Positions 10,098-19,245 are shown, numbered from the stretch's first letter. The stretch: DNA of 64,000 bases from Candidatus Heimdallarchaeota archaeon (GCA_020353515.1 CP070695.1:633722-697721), one strand, 5' to 3'. Numbers and translations are program-made. Notes: generated by a model from the letters alone, not told the origin.

Positions 10098-10229
10098 ATG
10101 AAGATTTATCTGTATAATCCACATAATATGGTTATTGAAGTAATTGTTGAAGACCTTAATCATCTGTTTTCCGAAATTCCCCTTTCTTATCCTAATAATA
10201 GAAAGGTGGTACTTAATACACTTAATTAA
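10098..10229 (+). other. Possible authentic 5' end of the next gene, now out of frame, or a 43-residue leader peptide
   Basis: ATG at 10098 has a good Shine-Dalgarno (AAAGGAAAG) and lies at the right distance from the TATA box. It opens a 43-residue frame starting MKIYLYNPHNMV and stopping at TAA 10227. Skipping a single T at 10227 joins it to the long downstream frame at AAAGAGAAATCA. The competing N-terminus in the main frame (TTG at 10144) has no good RBS and encodes an implausible hydrophobic stretch. Either a one-base frameshift or assembly error splits the gene, or this is a separate short ORF. Confidence 0.4.
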
Positions 10230-11661
10230 AGAGAAATCAGCTTTGAGCTCACAAACTGATAGAAATTCAATTTTGGAATATTTTCGTCCTCGTGGAAAGA
10301 TAGTGTGTATTGGTGAGGACTTAACAACTGAATTAGGAATTATAAATGAATATTTAGCTACAAAAAATGATGCTCGTCTTCCTCATTTATATATAACCAC
10401 AAATCCAGCCTATAAAACTGATACGTGCGATCAGGTGGTTGTTTTTGATTCCGAAACGATGATGCCTCAGATATATCGTCTCTTAAATTCATACTTTTTA
10501 ATATTCATTTTCAATTCCTCTGAGGAAGGGATTTTCAAAATACTTGGGGCAATTTTAGCTTCTATCAAATTCTCTGGTTCTATTCCCTTATTTATTGATA
10601 CAGGAAAAGGATTATCTCAAGACCAAAAGGAAATTTTTGGTCAAAACTATTTCAATTTTGATTGTTCGATAAAAAACGGTCGTTGGGAATTTTTAATATT
10701 CATAGACAGCATAATCTCAGGACTTACACCATCTTCAGGATTTGGAGTGTCTTTCTCAAATTTAATCCGAATTTTTGGGAATTCTAAGTGCTTGTATTAT
10801 GGAATTTCCTCTTCTAAGAATTTAAATGATGCGATAGAAGAATCTATTAATCAAATCGGTGAGAAACTTGTTACTACTCTGCCTGAAAACCTTGAAAAAT
10901 TGCAAGTAATATTTCTTTCAATAGCTTCTGATAAACCTCTTAGTTTGAAAATATTGAACGAGATATCCAAACAAATTGCTAAAACCTTTGGAAAGGACAT
11001 CGAAATAGTTTTCTCTAATGTAATTGACTCACAAGCGTCAAGTTGTAATATCGTTATTATTTTAACTGATTCTCACCCAATAGATAGCATTATGCACAAT
11101 ACAACATCAACAGAGCTCCTTAATTCTGTAATTCCAAAACTTGCATCATGTGAAGCTTCAAATGAAAGAGATATCACGGACCCCATGCTTTTTAATGAGA
11201 TTTCTGATGAAGACGAGCGTTTTAAGATTTTAAACAGAATTTTCTCGGATTCTGAGATATATATTTTCGATGATGGTGGGCTTCCTTTATTTGCGAGTCA
11301 CCGTCCAGCTGGACAAGAAGTGTGTCTTTATACAGGCCTTTTTTCTGCAATTCAATCAATGAGTTCTGACTTAATCGGACACACACCTGACCATTTAACT
11401 GCAGGAGACAAACGATGCGTTTTTGTGTCACAGCTTGGGCCGCATAATTCTCAGTTACGAGGGGTTGCTATTTTCAACGCTGGCCTTGAAAAGAGTGCTC
11501 GTAATGATTTGACTGCATCCATGAATTTAGTTAAAAGACTTTTAGAGAAAGGAGAACCCGAATATGCTATTAATGACAAAATTCAAGTTCTTCTTGTTAA
11601 CGGATTCCATAATGGATCAATTGATAGCATTTTGAAATTAGCTGATTTCCATGCAAGCTGA
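10144..11661 (+). CDS. Degenerate FtsZ/tubulin-fold protein fused to a longin/roadblock-like domain
   Basis: Residues 52-310 follow the FtsZ layout: an opening strand KIVCIG, a T3-like region, strand FLIFIF followed by a helix and SIPLFID, then the C-terminal FtsZ-type domain with CLYYGISSS, VIFLSIASDKPLSL and FSNVIDSQASSCNIVIILTD. The GTPase motifs are gone: NSSEEGIF (124-131) stands where GGGTGTG should be, and GVSFSN (201-206) replaces the NxDxxD catalytic T7 loop. It therefore probably does not hydrolyse GTP. Residues about 340-505 (IYIFDDGGLPLFAS and a following helix) resemble longin/roadblock proteins. The real start is uncertain: upstream codons may belong to another frame (see 10098-10229), and TTG near 10243 is also possible. 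The FtsZ relation is read by eye. Confidence 0.6.
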   Translation: MLKTLIICFPKFPFLILIIERWYLIHLIKEKSALSSQTDRNSILEYFRPRGKIVCIGEDLTTELGIINEYLATKNDARLPHLYITTNPAYKTDTCDQVVVFDSETMMPQIYRLLNSYFLIFIFNSSEEGIFKILGAILASIKFSGSIPLFIDTGKGLSQDQKEIFGQNYFNFDCSIKNGRWEFLIFIDSIISGLTPSSGFGVSFSNLIRIFGNSKCLYYGISSSKNLNDAIEESINQIGEKLVTTLPENLEKLQVIFLSIASDKPLSLKILNEISKQIAKTFGKDIEIVFSNVIDSQASSCNIVIILTDSHPIDSIMHNTTSTELLNSVIPKLASCEASNERDITDPMLFNEISDEDERFKILNRIFSDSEIYIFDDGGLPLFASHRPAGQEVCLYTGLFSAIQSMSSDLIGHTPDHLTAGDKRCVFVSQLGPHNSQLRGVAIFNAGLEKSARNDLTASMNLVKRLLEKGEPEYAINDKIQVLLVNGFHNGSIDSILKLADFHAS

Positions 11662-11695
11662 TTAAGACTTGCTGAAATAATGTAGAAGAAAAAAG

Positions 11696-12337
11696 TTATC
11701 GAGATTTTGGGACTGAGTTATAAGAATCCTGTTGAAACACCCGTTCACAAACTTTCTCGACATGTGTGAATTCTTCCATAAGTTCTTGAATATGCCCAGG
11801 TTCAATGTAAATCTCTGACGTCCAGAGAACCAAGCAAATCGTGATCTTTGTGGGTTGTAAAGAAATTGATTCTTGAATTTCTTTTATTAACTGCTTTCGA
11901 AGTGTGAGTTCAGTCTCGTACATATCAACTATTTCTTGGATAGTTCTTTCTGCTTGCTCTATAATCTCGAGGTCATATGGCCATGTATCAGTTCCTTCCG
12001 TCACATGTTTTCTGGCCATTACTGAGAAATCTAAACGAAAAGTTCGTTCTATTTTTCTCATTTCGCTAACAATATCAGACAATTGATCAATATAAGAAAA
12101 AAGATCAGTAATACTTTTATTTATCAATTCTGCTAAATGGAAGGCTAATCGTTCTGGAATATCAGTAAATTTGGATAACAATGTTTTTGAAAAAGCATCA
12201 GGACGTTGAGTCAGGTTTAATCTTGAAAGAATAGTTAAAATATTATTTACCGTTCTTAATGAATGGCCTTGAACTGTATTCCATTTCTTCTGAGAAATTT
12301 GAAGTCTCTTCTTGAAGACACGAATACGCTGACTCAA
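11696..12337 (-). CDS. Uncharacterised helical protein
   Basis: A 213-residue, mostly helical protein of a family I do not recognise. It is rich in charged heptad-like stretches around residues 80-165, ends with a short strand-like ITICLVLWTSEIYI segment and another helix, and has no signal peptide or membrane span. The TTG start has GGAAA a few bases upstream. It converges with the FtsZ-fold gene (35 nt apart) and is divergent from the membrane HEPN-like gene. Confidence 0.6.
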   Translation of the reverse strand: MSQRIRVFKKRLQISQKKWNTVQGHSLRTVNNILTILSRLNLTQRPDAFSKTLLSKFTDIPERLAFHLAELINKSITDLFSYIDQLSDIVSEMRKIERTFRLDFSVMARKHVTEGTDTWPYDLEIIEQAERTIQEIVDMYETELTLRKQLIKEIQESISLQPTKITICLVLWTSEIYIEPGHIQELMEEFTHVEKVCERVFQQDSYNSVPKSR

Positions 12338-12625
12338 ATTATTTCCAAACCCAAATTATTGGTTTTAAATGTGTGGGATTCTGACTATAATCAGAAAGGT
12401 TTTTTTTTAAATCTTTTAGTTGAATAATTGTATGAGAACTATATTAAGTTAATCAAAAGGGATATTGATTACTTTTTTTAACGCGTATATATTACAGCTA
12501 TACAGGTGATTTGTTTAAAGTAATAAATCCAAATCAAATAATCTCTAGGTTTAAAGGTAAAAAATAACTAGAGAAGCTGACTGTGTAATTAATGTTTCTA
12601 CAACCCCCCCATCGGAGTAAAACTA

Positions 12626-14770
12626 ATGAATATTAAACCACAAAAACTCAATATCTTACTGATGGTTGTATTAGCATTAAGTTTTCTTGTTAATTGGTCT
12701 TCTCCACTTTCCCTAAGTTCAACTTCAAATATGAGGTTAGATCATCGAAATAAGATTACCAGGCCTTCAGATATAGTTTTAAAAAATGGGGTTCCTTTCG
12801 ATGCCCTCTTTACTAATGAATCATCGTCACATACTTATAAAATACGCCAAGTTTTGCAGGGACAAGAAGTTTATTTTTCTCTTAATCCTGATTATGATTT
12901 TAATGTGACACTCTATACTCCTTCAGGAACAATTTTTGAGATCGAAAGAGTAAATCATGAAACAAAGTATTTAGGGGTATGGGAAACATCAGTCAGTGGA
13001 AATTGGAGAATACAGGTGGATGATACAAGGCCAGTGAAAAATGAGAATCTTTCTTATAGCATTCAAGTAAATATGCCACTATTTGGTTTTAATGAAGTAT
13101 CAGCACAAGAACTTGACAGCTCAGTTTTTCAAGCTAATTTTAGTATAGACCATGAAAATCATTATTGGAAGGTCTATTTACACGATAATCAGAATGGAAC
13201 CCTTTTACTGAAGGAAACAGAACAAAGTGTTCTTTATAAATCAAGAATAACAATTTATCGTCGAGGACACCCCCAAAATCCAGTACTTCCTTCAGACACA
13301 ATTGAGAAAGGGAGTTATAATTATTCGTGGAATGCTTATAGTAATGATTTTTACTATATAGTAATAGGGCATAATCCTGATGAGGCTTTTTCCCCGCTAG
13401 GGGAATATAACATTTCTTTCATTTCTGAAGATGAATTATACAACTTTGAAACTGCAGGAAGGTTGCCTCATAATCAAACTATTTCAGTCCAATCCAATCA
13501 GCCCTTTTCTCCCAGAAAACCTTATTATTTTTGGTTTTTGGTAAATTCTAGTAGAGCGAATATATTTTTAAGGGTATTTGGGGTTGGTCCTGAAAGAAAT
13601 ATTCTGGAAGACTCTACAATTGAGATCTATGATGAAGGTGAGCAAAATCGAATTCATAAAGATCCCTTTGAAGAAATTGATCAAATTGTTGACAAAGAGT
13701 TTAACATCTCTCTGACAAATATTGATGCTGGAAAATATTATTTGAAGATCTCCCCTGAATCGAATGCGGTAGGGACATTCTACATTCATTTTCAGTATGA
13801 TTTACCAAGACCATTTGTTTGGACACCCCTGGCTATATTGCTTTGTTTCCTTGTGCTAGTCGCACTTCCTGGATATCTTATCTATCTTGATTGGAAAGGA
13901 AAGTGGTATCGGATAAATCAGTGGACCGTTCCTGCAGAGTTACAAGATACTTATAAGATTCTCAAAAATAGTTTTAGTGGGATTTTTAAAATTAAAGAGG
14001 TTCCAAACACTTCTATTTTAGTCCCAATTACAAATATTCCTTTCAAGACATTTGGATTGTTAAATTTTATCGAACCATCCGAAAAAGAAACATTAGTAGC
14101 AGTGAAACGTCTTCATCGAAAAATAGAGTGGTTCTTATATTTCTTACTTGGGATAATAATCTTTGATATCTTAAATTTTCTAAGTTTTACTTTTTTTTCA
14201 ATCCATTTTCTTCCTTTTGATGTCTCTAATTCGTTAGATTTATTATTTCTTTTGATAATACCAACAATCATCCTAATAATTATTGTGCTATTTGTAAATA
14301 TACCTTCTTATCTTAGTTACAGTCAAGTAGTAAGTAGGATATCTTATACTATTGAAAATTTCCAAGAATCCTCCCGTAAAGAATTTCCTACAAAGAGTTT
14401 GGATCCAGGACAGGCGTTAAAAAATATCAATTATGTTCGTGTTCTCTGGAACCAAGCCAAACATGCTTTTAAGGAAAGTAACTATGAACTTTTTGTGATT
14501 AAAGCTGATGCAGCAGTCAAAAATCTCCTATCTACTCGTTTTCAACAAGTAGTATCCAGTCCGATATATTCCAAACCTGATTTTCAGTTTCAGGTGACTA
14601 ATCTCCGAAGTCGCGGATTCGATCTTCCCAGCGAAAAAAAGATAGCCCACTTCCGAAATTTAAGAAATAGAATTGTGCATTCCTCAATCACATTAAATGA
14701 AAAAGAATCTGTTGACTGTTTTGCCTTTTATTCAACTTTTATCGCAAGACTGGGTCTTCGATCAAGTTAA
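12626..14770 (+). CDS. Membrane protein: signal peptide, extracellular beta domains, three TM helices, cytosolic HEPN-like domain
   Basis: The 714-residue protein starts with a signal sequence (hydrophobic core about residues 8-24). Residues 45-385 look like two or three beta-sandwich domains of the pre-peptidase C-terminal (PPC) type (VTLYTPSG, GNWRIQVDD, GKYYLKISPE). TM helices lie at about 393-415, 500-525 and 535-560. The C-terminal 120 residues form a helical domain with R680-NRIV-H685, matching the R-x4-6-H motif of HEPN domains, preceded by a helix typical of HEPN-like proteins. SD CGGAG is 8 nt before the ATG, and a TATA-like GTATATATT lies near 12485. Extracellular sensing coupled to an intracellular HEPN-like domain is inference. 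Confidence 0.7.
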   Translation: MNIKPQKLNILLMVVLALSFLVNWSSPLSLSSTSNMRLDHRNKITRPSDIVLKNGVPFDALFTNESSSHTYKIRQVLQGQEVYFSLNPDYDFNVTLYTPSGTIFEIERVNHETKYLGVWETSVSGNWRIQVDDTRPVKNENLSYSIQVNMPLFGFNEVSAQELDSSVFQANFSIDHENHYWKVYLHDNQNGTLLLKETEQSVLYKSRITIYRRGHPQNPVLPSDTIEKGSYNYSWNAYSNDFYYIVIGHNPDEAFSPLGEYNISFISEDELYNFETAGRLPHNQTISVQSNQPFSPRKPYYFWFLVNSSRANIFLRVFGVGPERNILEDSTIEIYDEGEQNRIHKDPFEEIDQIVDKEFNISLTNIDAGKYYLKISPESNAVGTFYIHFQYDLPRPFVWTPLAILLCFLVLVALPGYLIYLDWKGKWYRINQWTVPAELQDTYKILKNSFSGIFKIKEVPNTSILVPITNIPFKTFGLLNFIEPSEKETLVAVKRLHRKIEWFLYFLLGIIIFDILNFLSFTFFSIHFLPFDVSNSLDLLFLLIIPTIILIIIVLFVNIPSYLSYSQVVSRISYTIENFQESSRKEFPTKSLDPGQALKNINYVRVLWNQAKHAFKESNYELFVIKADAAVKNLLSTRFQQVVSSPIYSKPDFQFQVTNLRSRGFDLPSEKKIAHFRNLRNRIVHSSITLNEKESVDCFAFYSTFIARLGLRSS

Positions 14771-14859
14771 TTTGCTGGATCTGTAATTTAAGGAAGAACT
14801 ATTTCCCGTTTCTTTTAAAGACTTATAAAAACATTCTTAAAGCATACCTTAAGGCGTAG

Positions 14860-16098
14860 TTAATTTCCTCCAAGTCTAACAGAACATTTAGATAATTTTT
14901 TGTCATCCTCAATATAGCCATTTGCCTTGATAATGTACCCTGAGAAATGTGTTTTATCTAGGTCAAAACTAACACGAATATCATATTGAAAAGACTCCCC
15001 TTCTCCTAATGTACTGATATATTTTTCACTAGTTCCTTCTTGGATTTTTATTCCTTCAGGGATTTCTGTTACAATTTTCACGTCCTGAAGGCCTGTTTTT
15101 CCTACATTCTCAGCAGATATGGTTAGTACGTATTCTAAATCCTCCTCTATAGTTTCAGAGTTCATTGATAACTTTAAAGCAGGTACGGCATCTTTAACTA
15201 CAAAAAGAATTGGTGCTGATGTTACTGGGTAATCTCCAGTCTCAGATGGAATCGAATAGACCAGAGAAAGGGGACCTACCGACCAATCCCCTGGGAGATT
15301 AGGGATTAGAGAGAAAATGATAGAATAATTTTCACCTGTACTCATTTTTAATGGAAGTTCAGGGATTGAGGATGTCAACAATCTTCCTCTTGGGCCAGTT
15401 TTCAAACTAATTTTTCCAATGGATAAATGTGCATGAGAAGTTATTGTTACAGATAAATCAAACTCGGTACCTTTTTGAATATCTTCGGGTTGACCCATGG
15501 CTTTTAACTCAACCTCACATAAGGAACACCTTTGCATGACTTTTTCAGCTTCGTCTAAAATGCTGTGAAATTCTTTTGGAAGGTCAAATTGTGGAAACAC
15601 TTCTTTTTTCTCAAAGGTATCACTTGAGTGGATCAAAGTCCAAGTTTTATCAAAAGCTTCCTTGTATTTATCAGAGGAATCCTTGTTTAGTCTGTTATAT
15701 AAGGCAGTTAATTGATCGAATTCCTTTTCAGAGAGAAAAATCAAGAATTTCATAAAAAAAAGTTTATTTATAGAAATAGAGGGTTTTTCAATGTGTCGTG
15801 CCATTTGTATAGCTTTATCAATATCATTTAAGACTTCTTTAGGTCGTTGACCCGTAGAGAGTTTTATAAGAAGGGTGTGATAGTATAATTCCAACGATTT
15901 CTCAAACATATCAGCATATTCAGCAGCTATTGCTGCATTCTCTAAAGAGATGATTCTCATATCAATGGTATCGAATTTTTTATAGGTTTTTTCAAATAAT
16001 TTGGAAGCTAAGGAGTATTTTCCTTGATCAAATGCCATTCGTGCCTTTGAAAAATCTTTTTGAGGATCTATACCAAATATTCGTCGTAAAATGAACAT
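14860..16098 (-). CDS. Cytosolic helical-repeat plus Ig-like domain protein
   Basis: Residues 10-200 are a TPR-like helical repeat region (AFDQGKYSLASKLFEKTYKKF and similar helices). Residues 205-410 are beta-rich and look like two Ig/CARDB-type domains (SVTITSHAHLSIGKISL; LTISAENVGKTGL, then IPEGIKI). There is no signal peptide or TM helix, so the Ig-like domains should be intracellular, which is unusual for archaea. The combination of an alpha-solenoid and a beta-sandwich appendage recalls eukaryotic trafficking adaptors, but no homology can be claimed from sequence reading. The function is unknown. Confidence 0.6.
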   Translation of the reverse strand: MFILRRIFGIDPQKDFSKARMAFDQGKYSLASKLFEKTYKKFDTIDMRIISLENAAIAAEYADMFEKSLELYYHTLLIKLSTGQRPKEVLNDIDKAIQMARHIEKPSISINKLFFMKFLIFLSEKEFDQLTALYNRLNKDSSDKYKEAFDKTWTLIHSSDTFEKKEVFPQFDLPKEFHSILDEAEKVMQRCSLCEVELKAMGQPEDIQKGTEFDLSVTITSHAHLSIGKISLKTGPRGRLLTSSIPELPLKMSTGENYSIIFSLIPNLPGDWSVGPLSLVYSIPSETGDYPVTSAPILFVVKDAVPALKLSMNSETIEEDLEYVLTISAENVGKTGLQDVKIVTEIPEGIKIQEGTSEKYISTLGEGESFQYDIRVSFDLDKTHFSGYIIKANGYIEDDKKLSKCSVRLGGN

Positions 16099-16259
16099 AA
16101 ATACACCTAAATTTCCAATAAATCGTTATTTCAAGAGAATCTTAGTGTTTTTTGAAAGTTTGGCGAGAAAAGTCGATTTGAGTCTAATAAAAAAATCCGA
16201 AAAAAACATTCAATGAAAAAATAAATAGAAATTATGTTTCTTTTTGTCTTTGAAACATC

Positions 16260-16667
16260 TTAAGATGGGCGAATTAAATCAATTAATTCTCTTTCTCGCT
16301 GTTTTAATATTTTAATAACCTCTTTCTTAAGATTTTCTGGATTACCTGATTCTGCTTTTCCAATTTCATAAACTCTACGAGAAAGTTCAGCATCACCTAG
16401 GATATAGTTAATCCATAAAGCAAGGTCGGAACGCACCACAGGCCCGTTAAGTTGTTTCGACTCAAAGAGACCTTGGGTTGTTTCACGAAAGATGTGAAAC
16501 TGCGCAATTGTGGCTGGAATTTCGGGTAATGTAGATATTAATTCGGATATATTTGAAATTGTTGCTATTACTTTGCCATTACTGCCAAAGAATCGGAAAA
16601 CAAGTTCAGGGCTACATTTTTTGAACGCATCTCTTACAAAACTAGCGGAAGATTCGGTTCCTACCAC
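16260..16667 (-). CDS. Small protein, possibly DUF5752-like
   Basis: A 135-residue soluble protein. The middle (ISNISELISTLPEIP, then FHIF, then DLALWINYILGDAELSRRVYEI) resembles the DUF5752 pattern as I remember it: a helix ending in Pro-Glu, a His-Phe strand and a Trp-containing helix. The GTG start has AGGTG upstream at good spacing. No enzymatic motif is visible. It stands alone between two minus-strand genes. Confidence 0.55.
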   Translation of the reverse strand: MVGTESSASFVRDAFKKCSPELVFRFFGSNGKVIATISNISELISTLPEIPATIAQFHIFRETTQGLFESKQLNGPVVRSDLALWINYILGDAELSRRVYEIGKAESGNPENLKKEVIKILKQRERELIDLIRPS

Positions 16668-17014
16668 TTTAACACCTATGTGTCTTGAAAAAATTATGAT
16701 TCATAAAGGTTTCCATTTTCTTTTGCTTTCAAACGGCTAATAAGGAATTCTATGTCTTTATTCTCTCTATTTAGGTTATTGTGAGGATCATAAATTCCTA
16801 ATAACAGCCTTACGAAAAATTCCTAAATCAATAATTCTCTCAAATATCATTATTCATAGATCTTTAGAAACTACAAAAGCATCCCTATCGTGTAGTAGAT
16901 CATTGTAAGAAGAAAGAAAGCCAGCAAATTATCTCTTTTGGACCAGATATCATCTATAATGACTCTAAAAGACCGTTTTAGGTTATAATAGACCCATAAA
17001 CAGTGAATAAAACC
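16668..17014. other. Intergenic region, no gene seen
   Basis: This 347-nt stretch is AT-rich and contains only very short frames. The part next to 16667 carries a weak TATA-like ACCTTTATGAAT (minus strand, about 45 nt upstream of the GTG start) that may drive the small downstream gene. I see no structured RNA or repeat here. Confidence 0.3.
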
Positions 17015-18178
17015 TTAGGAAAGAAGATTTTTTATAATTTCTTTCTTTTTCTGCTGGAGTAGATTGTGTGCACTGGAAAACGATGAAGAAATAGCTGAAA
17101 TAGCACAAATTGGGTATTCTGGATGTGATATCACCCCAGGCAGGTTTCGTTGAGTACAAAGACCTATTGGTAAGGGAGGGACTTTAATAGAACGATGAGA
17201 ATATATCGGAAGTTTGTAAGTGGAGACTGAAGAAGTAAATTGGGGGACAAAATCATCTTTTAATGAAAAAAGAAAAGGAACTAGAGTTATGGGGGATATT
17301 CTTTCCCAAATGTCGTAATTTTCATCAGGGAGCACATTACATGAAATTGGGTAAATCTGATTTTCTGATAGTCCAAAATAAAATGAAATTATACCAACAA
17401 TTCCTAATTGAGTGATAATTTTAGAGAGACGCGAGATAATTTTCTTGAAAGTGAAACCAGGTATTTTAGTAAAAGGAATCATACCATTTTTCTCTAAGTG
17501 ATCAATAAAAAAAGTATGTTCATGAGGAGCAGTAAGTGTTTGCAACCCAAGGAATTTTAAACCATGAGTAAAGCCTATAAAAAATGCACAGTGAATCTGA
17601 GAGATTGGGAGGAGAAAACCAGAGAGATTTAACGAATCGAAAGAGGACATAGATGTAGCAGAAGAAATGAAAGAAATTCCATTTTGAGAGACAAAAACTA
17701 CAGGAGAATCCTTTATTTGTTCTTTAGATAGATCAGAAGTAAAAGTAGAAGGAATTAATTCTGGGAATTTTGAGGAAATATTCGTTAAAAAAATATAAGC
17801 CGAAGTAAATTGCTCTAAAATTTTATAACTAGGAGAACAGACCTCTATTTCTCTGGATAACCTGTAAATGTGCTGAGGTTCAGTCTGAAGAGGAGCAAGA
17901 GGAATCAATAAGTCAAATTCTAGATCCTCCAACATTACTAAAGCTAACTCTAGAAGCAGATCAAGGATAGATCGATGCTTAATTCGTAGAATCGAAGTAT
18001 CAGGAGACTGTTTTTCAACTGAAAATTTCCAATCTGCATAGAAGCGAGTTTCTTCGTTTCCTAATAAGTCAACCGCTCCTACTGAAACCTTTGGATCTCT
18101 TTCTTTGATTAACTGGACGATAGATCCGACTTCTCTTCCAATGATTAATACACGCTTTGATGAATGGGATATGGTCAT
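17015..18178 (-). CDS. Divergent ATP-grasp-like protein (COG2232-like)
   Basis: A 387-residue protein. The N-terminus (RVLIIGREVGSIVQLI, then VGAVDLLGNEETRFYADW) resembles the Rossmann-like pre-ATP-grasp domain of COG2232 carboligase-like proteins. The central part has strand patterns compatible with an ATP-grasp fold (FVSQNGISFISS; FLGLQTLT; GIVGIISFYFG). The usual Mg-binding Glu and Asn pair is not obvious, so catalysis is doubtful. It is divergent from the 18313 gene. I rate the family assignment as tentative. Confidence 0.5.
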   Translation of the reverse strand: MTISHSSKRVLIIGREVGSIVQLIKERDPKVSVGAVDLLGNEETRFYADWKFSVEKQSPDTSILRIKHRSILDLLLELALVMLEDLEFDLLIPLAPLQTEPQHIYRLSREIEVCSPSYKILEQFTSAYIFLTNISSKFPELIPSTFTSDLSKEQIKDSPVVFVSQNGISFISSATSMSSFDSLNLSGFLLPISQIHCAFFIGFTHGLKFLGLQTLTAPHEHTFFIDHLEKNGMIPFTKIPGFTFKKIISRLSKIITQLGIVGIISFYFGLSENQIYPISCNVLPDENYDIWERISPITLVPFLFSLKDDFVPQFTSSVSTYKLPIYSHRSIKVPPLPIGLCTQRNLPGVISHPEYPICAISAISSSFSSAHNLLQQKKKEIIKNLLS

Positions 18179-18282
18179 GGGAAAAACCTAATTATAGAAA
18201 GAAACCTTGGAAATGTTTTAAAGGGGACTAAAATAAGTTTTTCTTTTTATTTAAATGCATTCAGGAATTGAACTTGGAGATA

Positions 18283-18291
18283 CTTATTAAA
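18283..18291 (+). promoter_or_regulatory. TATA box suggesting a leaderless transcript
   Basis: CTTATTAAA is centred 26 nt upstream of the ATG at 18313, and no Shine-Dalgarno precedes that ATG. This spacing places the transcription start at or next to the start codon, as in leaderless archaeal mRNAs. Confidence 0.4.
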
Positions 18292-18312
18292 GACAAATGT
18301 TGAAAAATATGA

Positions 18313-19059
18313 ATGATAAAAGGTTCATTAAAAGAGTTTTTTGAGTTAATTCAAATGTTTGAAGCCAGAAGTTCCTCTCCTGACCGTAAACGATTTTTAT
18401 ATCTAAGAGTGATTGTAGATTATCTAAAAACAAATAGTCACAGAATTGCTCATCATGCGTTATCACGAACGACCACCCCTTTAGCCTCACGTAATGATAT
18501 TAAACCTCTTCTCTCTTTAATCAATGGGGAAATCGCAGACATATTTACCTTGGATCCTAACAGCAAAAAGACTTTTGTAAAATCTATTGAATCAGATGAA
18601 CTAGTTGCTCATTTCCCAGGAGATATTGCTTTGAATGAGAGTTTGGCACGAATTCAAGGAGAAAATTTAGAGGATATTCATTTTATCTTTGTTACAAATG
18701 GAATTTTAACACCCGAATTATTACAAATTGACTATACAGGTCAATATCCCTATCTAAGTAATGTTACATTTTTAGAGACAAGGTTTGATTCTGAAAGTAT
18801 TCACAAAATTAGTAATCCAAGTATTTATCTTCGCAAAGTTGTGGGTCAAGTTCGACAAGTAGAAACTAATTTCATGGAATCTTCTAGTGATAATTGTGAA
18901 TGTGGAGGAAAATATTGGCAGGGAACTTACAAGATTAATTATTGGGGGAAAAGCCACAGCTTAACGTACTCCGTTTGTGCGAATTGTGGAATTCAGCGTG
19001 AAAGTGCTGATAATCCCAGCTCAATCATGAATTTCTTAATAGGACTTTCTGCAGAATAA
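18313..19059 (+). CDS. Uncharacterised protein with C-terminal zinc ribbon
   Basis: A 248-residue soluble protein of unknown family. Residues 1-60 are helical, 60-180 mixed alpha/beta (FIFVTNGILTPELLQIDY). A C-terminal zinc ribbon is formed by CECGG and CANCG near residues 197 and 227. The ATG at 18313 lacks an RBS but fits a leaderless start 26 nt after a TATA box. It is divergent from the ATP-grasp-like gene. Confidence 0.6.
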   Translation: MIKGSLKEFFELIQMFEARSSSPDRKRFLYLRVIVDYLKTNSHRIAHHALSRTTTPLASRNDIKPLLSLINGEIADIFTLDPNSKKTFVKSIESDELVAHFPGDIALNESLARIQGENLEDIHFIFVTNGILTPELLQIDYTGQYPYLSNVTFLETRFDSESIHKISNPSIYLRKVVGQVRQVETNFMESSSDNCECGGKYWQGTYKINYWGKSHSLTYSVCANCGIQRESADNPSSIMNFLIGLSAE

Positions 19060-19169
19060 GTTTCTTTTCGACCTTGGAAAAAAATTTCTGGTTTTTCCTC
19101 GAAATGGTAATTTTTTTAATATTCTTATAATCCAATTAGGGAGTCCCTCCCTTAATGGATTTTTTCACC

Positions 19170-19241
19170 TTTTTTGTCGTTTTTCTTAAAGTTGAAATTC
19201 CCCGAAGAACCCGGTTTTAAGAAAAATAAGCCGACAAAAAA
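19170..19241. repeat. Long imperfect inverted repeat (hairpin)
   Basis: The left arm 19170-19190 reads TTTTTTGTCG then TTTTTCTTAAA; the right arm 19215-19241 reads TTTTAAGAAAAA, a short bulge, then CGACAAAAAA. Together they form a stem of about 20 bp around a 24-nt GC-richer loop. A second hairpin, TCCAATTAGGGAG against CTCCCTTAATGGA, lies just upstream near 19130-19158. The pair may terminate the 18313 transcript or be the remnant of a small mobile element; I cannot tell which. Confidence 0.5.
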
Positions 19242-19245
19242 AGTT

